The notes: a model not told the origin generated them from the letters alone. A DNA stretch of 64,000 bases from Tethya wilhelma (GCA_964030475.1 CAXIPT010000001.1:10576444-10640443), one strand, 5' to 3'; positions 23,157 through 33,256 are shown, counted from the stretch's first letter. Translations and numbers: made by a program.

Positions 23157-24089
23157 ACTGTCTGTGCCATTACTCAGATAGTTGACCATGCACTCATATG
23201 GCAGCCCCTGTCTGGAAGTTATGTCCCACAAAATGATCATGACTTGGAGGTAAATGAAACCACTATGTGAATCTTCAATTAAACTTTGCTTTTGGTGCAT
23301 GGTTGGCAAGGAAGTAGAAGGGCTACCCCTCACTGTCATGAACACTAAGATGGCTGCAACCTGTCCTACCAATAAACACGTCAATACTCTCATAGGATCC
23401 AACTGTCCCAGAATCTCCGGGACAGTCCGGGATTTGTGAACTTTGTCCCGGGTCCCGGAAAACACTCCAATATATCCCGGATGTGGCCATGCAACAGTAA
23501 AAACTGACAAAAATTGATCAATTGTACCACAAAAACAGCTACCTTTGACTTGTACAAGGTACAAACTGTTCATGGTTGCTTATAAAGCTGTTTTAGCATT
23601 GGAGGGGTCTATGCGCTTGCAATTTGCTACGTAGTGGTAAATTTTATTTGCGTGGGTGTGTTTAGCATGCGGTCAACAAAAATTGTGGGTGTGAATTCCG
23701 ATTTGTCGTTTGGTCCCGAAAACCTTATGGAAAACGATATGCCAAACTCGACCACCTGTGGGTTAGAAACGGCCCTATCTCCCCATGCAAGATGCTACCC
23801 AGGATTGAAAGATGATAGGCTAGGTAGTGTTATCTCACCAGCACAAAGGAACATGCCACAGCAGCACCCCAGATTAATTTGCATCATGATTAATCTCTTC
23901 TGCAGAAATTTGACTGGAGTAATCGGTAACACTAGACTAGGCGCTGTCTGTGAATGAATGCACTGTATCCTGGCCAGTTCGAGATAAGCTCAGGTAAGCC
24001 TAATAGGACTTACATGTCTAACACCAGCCAGACAACTCTTTGAGAAACATAAAAGAATATTTTTTTGAAACAGGAAATGGGTTATAGTA
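23157..24089. other. No gene recognised
   Basis: A minus-strand open frame (23573-23145) and shorter ones have no recognisable domain. A locally CCGGGA-rich stretch occurs near 23400-23490 (tcccgggtcccgg). Confidence 0.3.
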
Positions 24090-24291
24090 TGTGCAGAACT
24101 TGTGTGTACTGAACTTGAACCTTGAACTCGTGAATAATTATTGTATAATATTATTGTCTTGTGATTCTGTCAGACTTGTGTGCGTGTAACCATGTGAAGA
24201 TAAAAAATCTCATTTATCTGAATTGCGCGCAAGTAAGAGTGTGAATTTAAATAGCAGACAGCTAGAGTTAGACTATATTGAACTTGTTAAA
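24090..24291 (+). repeat. 5' LTR of BEL copy A (subtype 1)
   Basis: Starts tgtgcagaacttgtgtgtac and ends gaacttgttaaa directly before the primer site. Lacks the 9-bp cgtatcgta insertion of the 3' LTR and reads aaaaaatctc and gaatttaaatagc. These features are shared with the LTR at 40307-40511. Confidence 0.9.
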
Positions 24292-24308
24292 TGGTCCTTC
24301 GAGCCGGA
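24292..24308 (+). promoter_or_regulatory. Primer-binding site complementary to tRNA-Tyr
   Basis: TGGTCCTTCGAGCCGGA abuts the 5' LTR. It is complementary to the 3' end (...TCCGGCTCGAAGGA plus CCA) of animal tRNA-Tyr as I recall it. Seventeen matching bases directly after the LTR is the expected primer-site geometry. Confidence 0.85.
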
Positions 24309-24378
24309 TTTATCGTTCCTGGCAATATTTGAGACTAGCTGAATTTCTACAGGTTCACCGACCTTTGAACTGACCGAA

Positions 24379-25800
24379 ATGGCGGAACAGTTGGCCAAGA
24401 AGAAACGGATCAGAGCGGGACACAAGGCTTCAGCCACGAAAACAATGGGAAAGGTGGACGCCGCACTGACTGCAGAATCACCCGACTTGGCCGCCCTGGC
24501 ACTCCTGAAGCCAACCCTACAGGAGAAGTTAGAGACTCTAAGGGGGTTGGACGCTGAAGTCATTGACCTCATTGAGGAAGAAGGAGCTGTCGCTACTGAG
24601 ATAAAACAGGCCGATGGATACAGGGAGACCCTGCACTCTTCACTGTTGAAGATAGACAAGGTACTGAATCCAACACGCGAGACTCCTCCCACACCCGGTA
24701 CACCCACTAGTGGGGCGACCACACCTACTTCGGTGTCTTCTAGGATGAAGCTCCCTAAGCTGAAACTGAGACCATTCAGTGGAGAACTGACCCAATGGAC
24801 CAGCTTTTGGGAATCTTTTGAAGCTGCAGTGCACAACAATCCTGACCTAAAATCAGTGGAAAAATTCAACTATCTGTTGTCAGTTCTGGAACGATCTGCT
24901 CGTGAGGCAATTTCTGGTTTATCCTTGACTGCTGCCAATTATGAGGAGGCCATCTCCACGCTTAAAGCGAGATTCGGAGGTAAGCAGAAAATAAATGATA
25001 AACACATGGATGCCTTGTTGAAGGTTGGGAGTGTCACTGATTGTAATGATGTGAGAGCCCTAAGACATTTGTATGATGTTGTTAGCTCGCACATTCGCAG
25101 TTTGAAGTCCCTTGGCGTTAATTCTGAGAGTTATGGGACCTTGTTGTGTCCAGTATTGCTGAGCCGATTGCCCGCTGAGCTACAGCTCACCGTTAGCCAA
25201 ACAGTTTCTGAAGAAGACTGGCAACTCTTGAAAGTCGTAGAAGAGGAGATAGTGGCGCGTGAGAGAGTTACGTGCAGCCTTGCACGGCCAGCACGACGTA
25301 GGGATGACAAACAACCACAGACTGCGGCCGCTCTCGTATCGGACGTAGGAGGAACGAACGTGACATGCTGCTATTGCGACAAACCTCACTTCTCTACGAA
25401 TTGCGATGCTGTCACTGATGTCGAAGCCCGTAAGATGATTTTACGTAAGAGTGGCAGATGCTTTTCCTGTCTGCGTAAGGGCCACCTAAGCCGCAAGTGT
25501 CGCACCACCAATCGTTGTCATACCTGTGGGGGCCGACACCACACAAGTATCTGCAATCCCAAACCACATGAAGACCCTTCGACTGCACAGCCGAGGTCAA
25601 CACCATTGAGACGACCAGCAGCCTTAATCCCAGTGCTCCTGAATTCAATGTCATCCCTTCAAGCTCAACACTCCACATGGCCAATTGCCAATCGATCCTG
25701 CTACAGACAGCCTTTGCCCAGATCTGCAATCCAATCAACCCCATCCGGATGCAAGGAGTACAAATCATTTTGGATAATGGGAGCCAGAGGTCTTATTTAA
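24379..25800 (+). CDS. gag: BEL gag: DUF1759-type capsid and CCHC knuckles
   Basis: The 473-codon frame starts MAEQLAKKKRIRAGH. A coiled N-terminal part (residues 1-100) precedes the DUF1759-type gag core (LPKLKLRPFSGELTQW, then FNYLLSVLERSAREAISGL and AISTLKARFGG). Residues about 330-395 hold zinc knuckles (CYCDKPHFSTNC, CFSCLRKGHLSRKC, CHTCGGRHHTSIC). It packages the RNA genome into particles in related elements. The frame ends shortly after it should enter protease, so gag and pol are now separated by a one-base shift. A 42760-43150 fragment repeats its knuckle region. Confidence 0.9.
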   Translation: MAEQLAKKKRIRAGHKASATKTMGKVDAALTAESPDLAALALLKPTLQEKLETLRGLDAEVIDLIEEEGAVATEIKQADGYRETLHSSLLKIDKVLNPTRETPPTPGTPTSGATTPTSVSSRMKLPKLKLRPFSGELTQWTSFWESFEAAVHNNPDLKSVEKFNYLLSVLERSAREAISGLSLTAANYEEAISTLKARFGGKQKINDKHMDALLKVGSVTDCNDVRALRHLYDVVSSHIRSLKSLGVNSESYGTLLCPVLLSRLPAELQLTVSQTVSEEDWQLLKVVEEEIVARERVTCSLARPARRRDDKQPQTAAALVSDVGGTNVTCCYCDKPHFSTNCDAVTDVEARKMILRKSGRCFSCLRKGHLSRKCRTTNRCHTCGGRHHTSICNPKPHEDPSTAQPRSTPLRRPAALIPVLLNSMSSLQAQHSTWPIANRSCYRQPLPRSAIQSTPSGCKEYKSFWIMGARGLI

Positions 25801-26627
25801 CACAAAGAGTGAGAGAAGAGCTGGGCCTAAGCACTGTGCGGACTGAAAATCTGGCAATAGCTGCATTCGGATCCAAGAGGGCGCAAGCAAAGCCATGTGA
25901 TGTCGTGATGACTAGGATTGCGACCAAGTCAGGACCTGAGTTGGAGTTAGAGTTATTTGTAGTACCCCACATATGTGATGCCTTGACAGCCCAGCCTGCC
26001 GCTGTCGCCTTCCAACAGTACAAGCACCTCTCTGGACTCGAGTTTGCGGACCAAGGTGATGAGAAGAAACCCTTAGAGATTGACATGCTCATTGGCTCAG
26101 ATGCATATTGGAGTCTAGTATCTGGAGAGGTTGTGAGGGGGGCTGAAGGCCCTGTGGCTGTCAATACAAGGCTCGGATGGGTACTCTCTGGTCCGGCAGG
26201 ATACAATAATATCACCGCTATTAACCTCATCTCTACCCACAGCTTAAGAGTTGACGGAGGGATTGATGCCACCTTGAAAGCATTCTGGGAATTGGAGTCC
26301 CTCGGAGTCACAAATGATATTGATCCAGTCCAAGACCAGTTTTCCAAGAATGTTCAGATGAAGGAGGGAAGGTACCAAGTATCGTTGCCCTGGCGGGAAC
26401 ATCATGACCCACTTCCGTCAAATTTTGAGCTTAGCTACCATCGACTGCATGGCATTCTACGTCGCCTTAAGCACGATCCAAAGGTGTTGTTTGAGTATGA
26501 CGCCATCATCCATGACCAGTTGGACAAGGGAATCGTTGAAGAAGTCCCACCTGATGAGAAGCCACCCGACATTTGCCTCATCACGCTGTCATCCGAAGAG
26601 ACAAGGACACGACTAAGATACGAATAG
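25677..26627 (+). pseudogene. pol: BEL pol: aspartic protease and start of RT
   Basis: The frame is shifted by one from gag. It has the retropepsin-type LDNGSQRSYLTQRV (DNG in place of DTG/DSG, as in DUF1758 proteases of BEL elements), LIGSDAYWSLVSGEV and LGWVLSGP. It continues through the linker into the RT entrance (YDAIIHDQLDKGIVEEV), where the frame breaks at about 26575. Protease would cut the Gag-Pol polyprotein. Confidence 0.85.
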
Positions 26628-27385
26628 TCTATGATGCTTCCTCAAAATCCAGAGGGCCTTCACTGAATGACTGCCTTTTTACCGGACCCAAGTACGATCA
26701 GAAAATCATGGAGATACTTCTGCGCTTCAGGTCATATGCAGTTGCCTTGGTGGCTGATATTGAGAAAGCCTTTCTCATGGTTTCTGTTAATCCTAATGAT
26801 CGGGACGTTCTACGCTTCTTGTGGGTAAAGGACATCAAGGCTGACAAACCGGAGATTATCACTCTGAGGTTTACAAGAGTTGTGTTTGGGGTCTCGGCAA
26901 GCCCCTTTTTACTCAATGCCACCATTCATCACCACATGATGCAATATCAAGAAGACCAGCCGAACCTAGTTGAAAGGTTGATGCAGTCAATTTATGTTGA
27001 TGATATTCTGGCTGGAGCCGATGACGAGGAAGGAGCATACCAGTTTTATAGTGGGGCCAAACAGTTGCTCTCGGAGGGTTCATTCAATCTGAGGAAATTC
27101 GTGACGAGTTCTCTGCGACTTCAAGCAAGGATTGATGAGAAAGAGTCTGAGACAAAGCCTGCAACTGATCAACGCCCTGTAACTGTGGAGCCATTCGACG
27201 AAACTTATGCTGAAACAACTATGCCGATTGTAAAGGTCGCCGTTCCTGGAGAGCACCGCGTACTGGGTGTCCGCTGGGATGTTATGACCGACAGCTTGAA
27301 GTTCAATTTCAAGGAAGTTGCTGTAGCTGCACGAAATGTAGTGCCAACCAAGAGGAGCATCATCAGTATCATAGGGAGGTTCTAG
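26573..27385 (+). pseudogene. pol: BEL pol: reverse transcriptase
   Basis: Frame shifted again. Motifs: RIVYDASSKSRGPSLNDCLF, VALVADIEKAFLMVSV (first catalytic Asp), FGVSASPFLLNATI and the YVDDILAGA catalytic box. The thumb/connection part ends near VVPTKRSIISIIGRF, where a stop or frame change occurs. Confidence 0.88.
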
Positions 27386-27423
27386 GATTTCTCGCCCCCA
27401 TTACAATCTCATTCAAAGTATTC

Positions 27424-28464
27424 ATGCAGGATCTATGTAAGCTGAAGCTGAGCTGGGACGAGTGCCTCGATGGGGATCCACTGAAGCGATGGAGAGATTT
27501 AGTGGAGCAGTTGAGTATGCGAGAGCCGATGTCCTTGCCTAGATTCTATTTCAAGAGTCCCGTAAATGGAGAGATTCAATACCGCCTGTATGGCTTTTGC
27601 GATGCATCGACTATAGCGTATGCAGCTGTTGTGTACCTCGCAGAGGAGACCTCAGATGGCAGCCATTCTGAGTTTGTGGTTTCAAAGACTAGAGTAGCCC
27701 CCCTCAAGACGCAGACTATCCCGAGACTTGAGTTGTTGTCAGCTCTGCTGCTTGCTAGACTTATCGCTAGCGTGTCAGACAGTCTGAAGCTCCGGTTAAA
27801 CTTGCTACAATCACGATGTTATACTGATTCGAAGGTGGCTCTCTATTGGATAACTGGTGTGGATAGAGATTGGAAAATTTTTGTCGAAAATAGAGTGAAC
27901 GAGATTCGAGCATTAGTTCCTGCACCTTGCTGGAATCATTGCTCCGGTAAGGACAACCCTGCTGATATCCCCTCCCGTGGTCTTGCAGGACTAGAAGTCT
28001 CTATCGGAAAGAGCTGGAGGAATGGACCTGACTGGATAGGTGCCCCTTTACACTTGCCACCTACTTTGCAACAGGAAGATGTTCCTGAACAGTGCGTCAC
28101 TGAGATGAAGTCATCTGACTGTAAGATAACACACAATTTGTTAAATTCTAGTCAAGGAATGAGTGTTAGCAATGTGATTGATGGTGGGCGTTACAGCAGC
28201 CTTCACAAAGTATATCGAATCACAGCATATGTCTTGAAATTTATTGACCTTCTCAGAAAGAGGGTTAGTTCACCTGATCTCACGACCAAAGACTTGCATC
28301 ATTCAGAGATACTATGGGTGCAAGATTGTCAGAAAAAATTGGAAGCTGACGAGCACTTCCCCGAGTGGCGGGTCCAGTTTGGTCTTTTCAAGGATGAGAA
28401 TGGATTGTGGAGATGTGGAGGTAGGCTTCACAATGCTAACCCACCAAGCATCCCCTGTTGCTAG
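27424..28464 (+). pseudogene. pol: BEL pol: RNase H and connection to integrase
   Basis: Contains LYGFCDASTIAYAAVVYLAE (first catalytic Asp), TIPRLELLSALLLARL (Glu), SRCYTDSKVALYWITG (Asp) and NPADIPSRGL, in the usual BEL/Pao RNase H order. It ends with GRLHNANPPSIPCC at a frameshift just before the integrase zinc finger. Copy B at 41870-42757 (-) encodes the same peptide and ends at the same break. Confidence 0.88.
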
Positions 28465-29077
28465 ATCGACATCACTTCCTTACACTTCTTGTTGTGAGGG
28501 GTGCACACCTACGTGTCCAACACAACGGTGTTAAGGAGACACTTGCAGAAGTACGCAGGAAGTTCTGGATCATTGGGGGGAGAAGCTTGGTCAAGGGATC
28601 GATACACAAGTGTGTTGTGTGTAGACGCTATGAAGGACTACCTTATAGTGCACCTCCTCCTCCTCCACTACCGAATTACAGAGTTTGTGAGGCACCTGCC
28701 TTTACTTATACAGTAGTGGATTATGCTGGACCGATGTATTTGAAGGGCTCCAAGGGAGCCGAAGGAAACAAGATCTGGATATGTCTTTTCACTTGTTGTG
28801 TCACTAGATCCATTCATCTAGAATTGGTCCCTGACCTATCTGCTAGTACGTTTATACGGTGCTTGAAGAGATTTTCAGCCTCCCAAGGAAGATCATTTCA
28901 GATAATGCCAAGACCTTCAAGGCAGCAGCTAAGGGTATTCAGACTATGCTGAGCCAGAAAGACTTGAAGGATTATTTGAGAGATTTAAGAGTTGATTGGA
29001 GCTTTAATCTCGAAAGGGCTCCTTGGTGGGGGGGACTGTTTGAAAGGTTGATTCGATCGACCAAGCGTTGCCTTTGA
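28458..29077 (+). pseudogene. pol: BEL pol: integrase (H2C2 finger and DDE core)
   Basis: Frame 28458-28952 has the H2C2 zinc finger (RHHFLTLLVVRGAHLRVQHN ... CVVCRRYEG) and the first catalytic part (YTVVDYAGPMYLKGS). Frame 28859-29077 continues with IISDNAKTFKAAAKG (second Asp) and WSFNLERAPWWGGLFERLI (Glu). The switch between the two is the same in copy B, where both peptides are identical. Confidence 0.88.
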
Positions 29078-29249
29078 AAGATGATAGGGCAAGCCAGACT
29101 CACCTACGAGGAGATGCACACGGCCCTTCTTGAGGTCGAAGCAATCTTGAATTCCTGTCCTTTGTCATACACTACGAGCGAGGACACAGAAGAACCCTTA
29201 ACCCCCTCTCACCTGATACTTGGCAGACGACTGTTGAGCCTGACCTGAG

Positions 29250-29794
29250 CTACTATGAAGATGGGGATGAGGATTTTGAGCTGACATCAGAGTCTCTACA
29301 AAGAAGAGTCAAGTATCTCAACCATGTGGTAAATCACTTTTGGCAGCGATGGAGTAAGGAGTACCTACTTGAACTGAGGGACTCTCATAGGCGTCAAGTC
29401 ACGGCCAAGGATGCTTCTCCTATCAATGTTGGTGACGTTGTCATCATCCACGATCAAGACAAACGTCGAGGCTTCTGGAGATTGGCTCGGGTCAAGAAAT
29501 AAAGATGGCAAGGTGCGAGCAGCAGCCTTGCGTGTGTCTAATGAGAAGAGGCAAGTTTCAGAGCTCCGCCAGCCAGTTCAACGTCTGTATCCTCTTGAAA
29601 TCAATGACAAGCCTGGAGATGAAGGTCGAGAGACACTCACCGATAAAGTCGCACAATTATCACCTGAGAAGATTCCCCCTACCTTTGATAGTGAGAGGCC
29701 CCAACGAACAGCAGCCCTGAAAGCCAGAGATAGAGTTAAGCAGTGGTCTACTCAACTCCTTGAAGATGGTATGGAACTTGTCGTTGACTGTTAA
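29250..29794 (+). pseudogene. pol: BEL pol: DUF5641 integrase C-terminal domain
   Basis: Contains VNHFWQRWSKEYLLELRDSH and PINVGDVVIIHDQDKRRGFW, with a small deletion after WRLAR relative to copy B (which keeps GEKLLTGKDGKVRGA). It then runs ALRVSNEKRQVSELRQPVQR and ends LELVVDC-like before the polypurine tract. Confidence 0.8.
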
Positions 29795-29800
29795 CAGTCA

Positions 29801-29811
29801 ACTGGGGGGAG
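29801..29811 (+). promoter_or_regulatory. Polypurine tract
   Basis: actggggggag immediately before the 3' LTR, the expected position of the plus-strand primer. The same tract is kept in copies B and C. Confidence 0.75.
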
Positions 29812-30024
29812 TGTGTGCAGAACTTGTGTGTACTGAACTTGAACCTTGAACTCGTGAATAATTATTGTATAATATTATTGTCTCGTGATTCTGTCAGACT
29901 TGTGTGCGTGTACGTATCGTAACCATGTGAAGATAAAAATCTCATTTCATCTGAATTGCGTGCAAGTAAGAGTGTGAATTTTAATAGCAGACAGCTAGAG
30001 TTAGACTATATTGAACTTGTTAAA
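29812..30024 (+). repeat. 3' LTR of BEL copy A (subtype 2)
   Basis: Differs from the 5' LTR by a 9-bp insertion (cgtatcgta after gcgtgta) and by aaaaatctcatttcatctg and gaattttaatagc. These are shared with LTR C at 31190-31401. Confidence 0.9.
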
Positions 30025-31138
30025 CCCTGATTGGGTGGTTAACAACAGTTACTAGATTTGAGATTACAGCTCGAAGAACTAAGTTAAACTCCTCTCTGTT
30101 CCGTAATACATAATTATTATCATTGTCAAAAGTTGAGTCTATTACAATTCTGATATGTTGAATGTTTTATTTTACATGGAGTAACAATTTTGGCTGTGAG
30201 TCTAAATACACAATAGCTGAGTTGATGTGATACCTTTTTTGTGTTGAATCAGAATATTTATCATTCAGAGATGGATACCATGGTAGAGGAAGTTGACTAA
30301 AATTAGTCTTATTATTTTAACGGAGATGTTTTGTAAAGCCTTCTGCAGCTGATATTCTTGAAAATAGACAAGGCACAAACATGCCAGGCCAAAACATGAT
30401 TTTGAATGCTATACTAGTTGGAGTTGATCGATTATAGTAGTATAAGTATTAGAGGGAATCATGTTTTGTCTCATACAATATATTTTAAGTCGGATAGGTA
30501 CTAGTTCTACTATTGGTTTTTAGCGTGTATGGTTATTGTAACCTGAGGTTTCCGAGGGAAGGCATACAGCTGCACGAAAGTTACAACACATACACACTAA
30601 AAACCTATAGTACAAATGGCTTGTGCCATAGTGAAGCGTATAAGTTCATAAACTACCTGGTCATTGACCGTGTACATGGCCTAGGTGGTGCCTTTGAAGT
30701 GAGCACTAACTATGGTACCAATGGATATGTAACACATATAGGAAGTAGAAGCTTAATTATGACAAAAGATGTAACATGAGCAGCATTTAGAGCATCCTTA
30801 TAACTGCCAAGTAATTGCAAATAAAGTGTACTGTTTCAAGTATGGCTCACAAGCACATGGTTATTATATAAGTAATTGCAAATAAAGTGTACTGTTTCAA
30901 GTATGGCTCACAAGCACATGGTTATTATATATATATGATAATCTGAGCTTGAACTTCAAGCACTTATACTGCGCATGTACTCACACAGAGATGGGCTGGC
31001 ATTCTGAGACTTCTCTTGTCATTGCTGTNAGTATTTGGTTTATTTGACCAGAAATTTATTATTTCCTAGAACACACTATTTCTACTCCTAAGCCAAATAC
31101 ACATGTATTGGCTTGTGTTTCTTGGCCAATGGTCCCCC
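30025..31138 (+). other. Mostly unassigned; possible terminal exon 30523-30779
   Basis: After an acceptor-like ttttttag at about 30522, an open frame encodes VYGYCNLRFPREGIQLHESY ... GSRSLIMTKDVT and ends at a stop near 30779. It looks protein-like but belongs to no family I recognise. A single N at 31029 marks a join. Confidence 0.3.
30810..30931. repeat. Exact 61-bp tandem duplication
   Basis: Two consecutive copies of a unit beginning agtaattgcaaataaagtgt and ending ggttattatata. It includes an aataaa signal, so it may duplicate a polyadenylation region. Confidence 0.85.
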
Positions 31139-31178
31139 CTGGCATAGCCCAGGGGGGTACATTTGCACCCTCTTTTTT
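31136..31178. repeat. hAT terminal-repeat remnant
   Basis: cctggcatagcccagggggg followed by tacatttgcaccc resembles the left end of the hAT element at 45225 (cagtggcgtagccagggggg, then gcacttgcaccccc). Confidence 0.5.
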
Positions 31179-31189
31179 GTCTCACAAAA

Positions 31190-31477
31190 TTTAACAAGTT
31201 CAATATAGTCTAACTCTAGCTGTCTGCTATTAAAATTCACACTCTTACTTGCGCGCAATTCGGATGAAATGAGATTTTTATCTTCACATGGTTACGATAC
31301 GTACACGCACACAAGTCTGACAGAATCACGAGACAAGAATATTATACAATAATTATTCACGATTCAAGGTTCAAGTTCAGTACACACAAGTTCTGCACAC
31401 ACTCCCCCCAGTTGACTGTTAACAGTCAATGACAAGTTCCGTACCATCTTCAAGGAGTTGAGTAGACCACTGCTTAA
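31190..31477 (-). mobile_element. BEL LTR (copy C, subtype 2) plus the last ~70 bp of pol
   Basis: 31190-31401 is a BEL LTR in minus orientation with the 9-bp insertion of subtype 2. 31402-31477 continues through the polypurine tract into the pol end, then stops abruptly at TTAA (31474-31477), where another element begins. In copies A and B the sequence continues ttaactctatctc, so the break is an insertion at a TTAA already present. Confidence 0.85.
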
Positions 31478-32240
31478 ACGAGGAGGCGGAGTATAAAAGG
31501 GCGTGGCCGGGCACGATTTTTCGCGACATTCAACAAAATGGCGCCTCTGCGCCATTTCAAATTCAAACAGTAGTCTCTTTTGCGCACTGTTATTCATAGT
31601 AGTTAGCGCTCTGAGTTTCAGATATGCAGAACCTTGCACAAACATCGCGAGTACCCCTTCTGCGCGTATTTTTTTGTCGGTTTTGAACGATCAAAATGGC
31701 GACTTCTAGAAAGAAACGAGTTCGCTTCCATATTGACGTAAATTTCTCGAGTGAAGCTGAGAAGAATGCTTTTTGTGGAAGGCTGAGTGCTGCTAGAGAC
31801 CTGCTGACTCCAACTGGCTCGCAGACACTCAATAATTACGAGCTTATGATGGCTTTGTTTGACCTTGCTGACAAACAAAGCATCATTAGTGAATGAAGTG
31901 TCCAGCGCCCCTCTAATGTCTCATTTTTGAGAAACTCAGGTCAGTATTGGTCTGCTTGGATGTATATTATTTTGTGAAACACTATAAATTAGAGATAATT
32001 TTTAAAAGGATTTCCCACCGAGGCTGAAGCGTGTGAGGGAGACCAGAGACTCTTTGTGATGGAGGCTAAGACGTTCGAAGACCTCTGTGTTGGTCTGTCT
32101 CAGCCCTGTGCTTGCTCTGGTCATTGGAAGCTTGAGTCTGCCAATGAAGCGACCTGACCGTAGAACACCGATGAAAGTGAGGGTGAAGAAGACCTACCAG
32201 TTTGCCAGTGACATATGGAGAGCATATGTCAGCAAGAATG
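31478..32240 (+). mobile_element. Left end of a TTAA-targeted DNA element, with TATA promoter
   Basis: The element begins acgaggaggcggagtataaa immediately after a TTAA in the BEL pol sequence. The same start, also after TTAA, occurs at 55171. TTAA targeting is known for piggyBac and Kolobok. A TATA box (tataaaa, 31492-31498) lies 15 bp inside. The right end was not found; the N at 33263 may hide it. Confidence 0.65.
31696..31896 (+). CDS. N-terminal exon of an unclassified transposon protein
   Basis: Frame MATSRKKRVRFHIDVNFSSE ... LTPTGSQTLNNYELMMALFD ends in a stop at about 31896. Around 32025-32140 a further segment reads TEAEACEGDQRLFVMEAKTF, then SQPCACSGHWKL, interrupted soon after. The style (a basic start, a 'TP.GS..L.N..LM..LFD' helix, then a Cys pair with GHW) recurs in invertebrate transposon-like proteins. 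I suspect a Kolobok-type element from the TTAA target but cannot prove it. Confidence 0.4.
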   Translation: MATSRKKRVRFHIDVNFSSEAEKNAFCGRLSAARDLLTPTGSQTLNNYELMMALFDLADKQSIISE

Positions 32241-32300
32241 TGGAAGGCTTTATGTAAGTTATACTTTGGAGTTTATAGACATGCATGTACAATCACTTGT

Positions 32301-32301
<1 letters not shown>

Positions 32302-32375
<74 letters not shown>
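32302..32375. repeat. (CA)n microsatellite
   Basis: About 37 CA units with one ccc interruption near 32345. Its open frames (His/Thr or Val/Cys repeats) are not genes. The following Asp/Glu-rich frame (32376-32526) is doubtful. Confidence 0.95.
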
Positions 32376-32377
<2 letters not shown>

Positions 32378-32672
32378 CCACTGGATGATGAGGAGGAAAC
32401 CCGTGGCGATGATGATCAGGATGATGAGGAGGATGGCAGTGATCTTGGGTTTGATGGCGTGCATCTGGATGATGATGGCTCAGACTATGAGGATCATGAC
32501 GATGACGAAGTACGACTCATAAGATAGATGTTTACATTTTTTTGCAGAGTTCAGATACCTTATTTTTTTTACATTCAACACATAGGTGTAACTGCAGATG
32601 TCCAACTCTCAACAGCAATCCCACATTATTTCCGAGGCTATTTTAATAGCCACCACCTTTACAAAAGATTTC

Positions 32673-32673
<1 letters not shown>

Positions 32674-32725
<52 letters not shown>

Positions 32726-32771
32726 TCTCACACACACACACACACACATACGCACACGCACACACACATGC
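32674..32771. repeat. (TC)n(CA)n compound microsatellite
   Basis: A tct/ctc run of about 55 bp passes into (ac)n with a few c/g/t interruptions. Confidence 0.95.
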
Positions 32772-32885
32772 ACATACAGCTCAGCAGATGATGACAACCC
32801 ATTAGTTCAAATATGAGAATGACAGCGATAGCAGATAATATGAATGATGATGGACAGTACTTGGATCATAAGAATGTAAGAGTAA

Positions 32886-33256
32886 TTAGTAGCTAGCATC
32901 AAAAGTAGATTCATCATAGTCTTTGTATGGGATTCCATCCTGGTTGGGGTATCTACGTCGGACATCCTACATGTGTAATGTACAGATAAATGGATGTGTA
33001 CAACATTTACTAATAATTCTTGTAGTGCATACTTACCTCTATTACACATTTAGGCAAGATGTCTCGGGGATCGCTGACTGATGTCCTGAGCACCTTCCTT
33101 GCCAGATTCATGTCTCCACATGCCTATCTCATTGAAGAGCTTCCAAAACTTTCTATACAGCGGGTATCGCTTGGGCTTATTCCAAGCATTAGCAGCTGCA
33201 CCTCCCACAAGGAAACTTGGAGATCGAGATTCTGTCGTTACACATGGTGTGCACAA
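32886..33256 (-). pseudogene. P2X7-receptor C-terminal-like domain, last two exons
   Basis: Minus-strand exons 33256-33037 and 32966-32886 (stop TAA at 32888-32886). Exon 1 reads NAWNKPKRYPLYRKFWKLFN, EIGMWRHES and ISQRSPR, then (after a one-base frame slip) DILPKCVIE. Exon 2 reads DVRRRYPNQDGIPYKDY and ends STFDASY. 'Y-R-x-F', 'P-x-x-x-L-P-x-C-V' and 'R-x-x-Y/F-P-x-x-D-G-x-Y' are the pattern of the cytosolic P2X7 C-terminal zinc domain, which in invertebrates is common in intracellular and transposon-linked proteins without a channel. The 5' part is lost at the N at 33263. Confidence 0.6.

Larger units (their letters stand above)
24090..30024 (+). mobile_element. BEL/Pao LTR retrotransposon, copy A (full length, frames broken)
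   Basis: Two LTRs (24090-24291 and 29812-30024) flank a primer site, gag, protease, RT, RNase H, integrase and a polypurine tract, in the gene order of BEL/Pao elements. Coding blocks lie in successive frames, each shifted by one base from the last. No 5-bp target duplication is visible (flank tagta on the left, ccctg on the right). The two LTRs are of different subtypes, which suggests recombination or a mis-joined assembly rather than a simple insertion. Confidence 0.92.

Noticed and set aside
24273..24869. 198-codon minus-strand open frame over the BEL 5' region
   Set aside because: It is antisense to gag, has no domain, and overlaps the LTR and primer site.
28458..28952. Programmed frameshifting as explanation for BEL pol frames
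   Set aside because: There are at least five switches within one pol, far more than the single site retroelements use, and no slippery site with pseudoknot is evident; decay or base errors fit better.
31364..31645. Minus-strand frame running from the TTAA-element into the LTR
   Set aside because: It crosses an insertion boundary between two unrelated elements, so it cannot be an ancestral gene.
32202..32522. Open frames of His/Thr or Val/Cys repeats over the CA tract
   Set aside because: They are the translation of a dinucleotide microsatellite; all frames are open for that reason alone.
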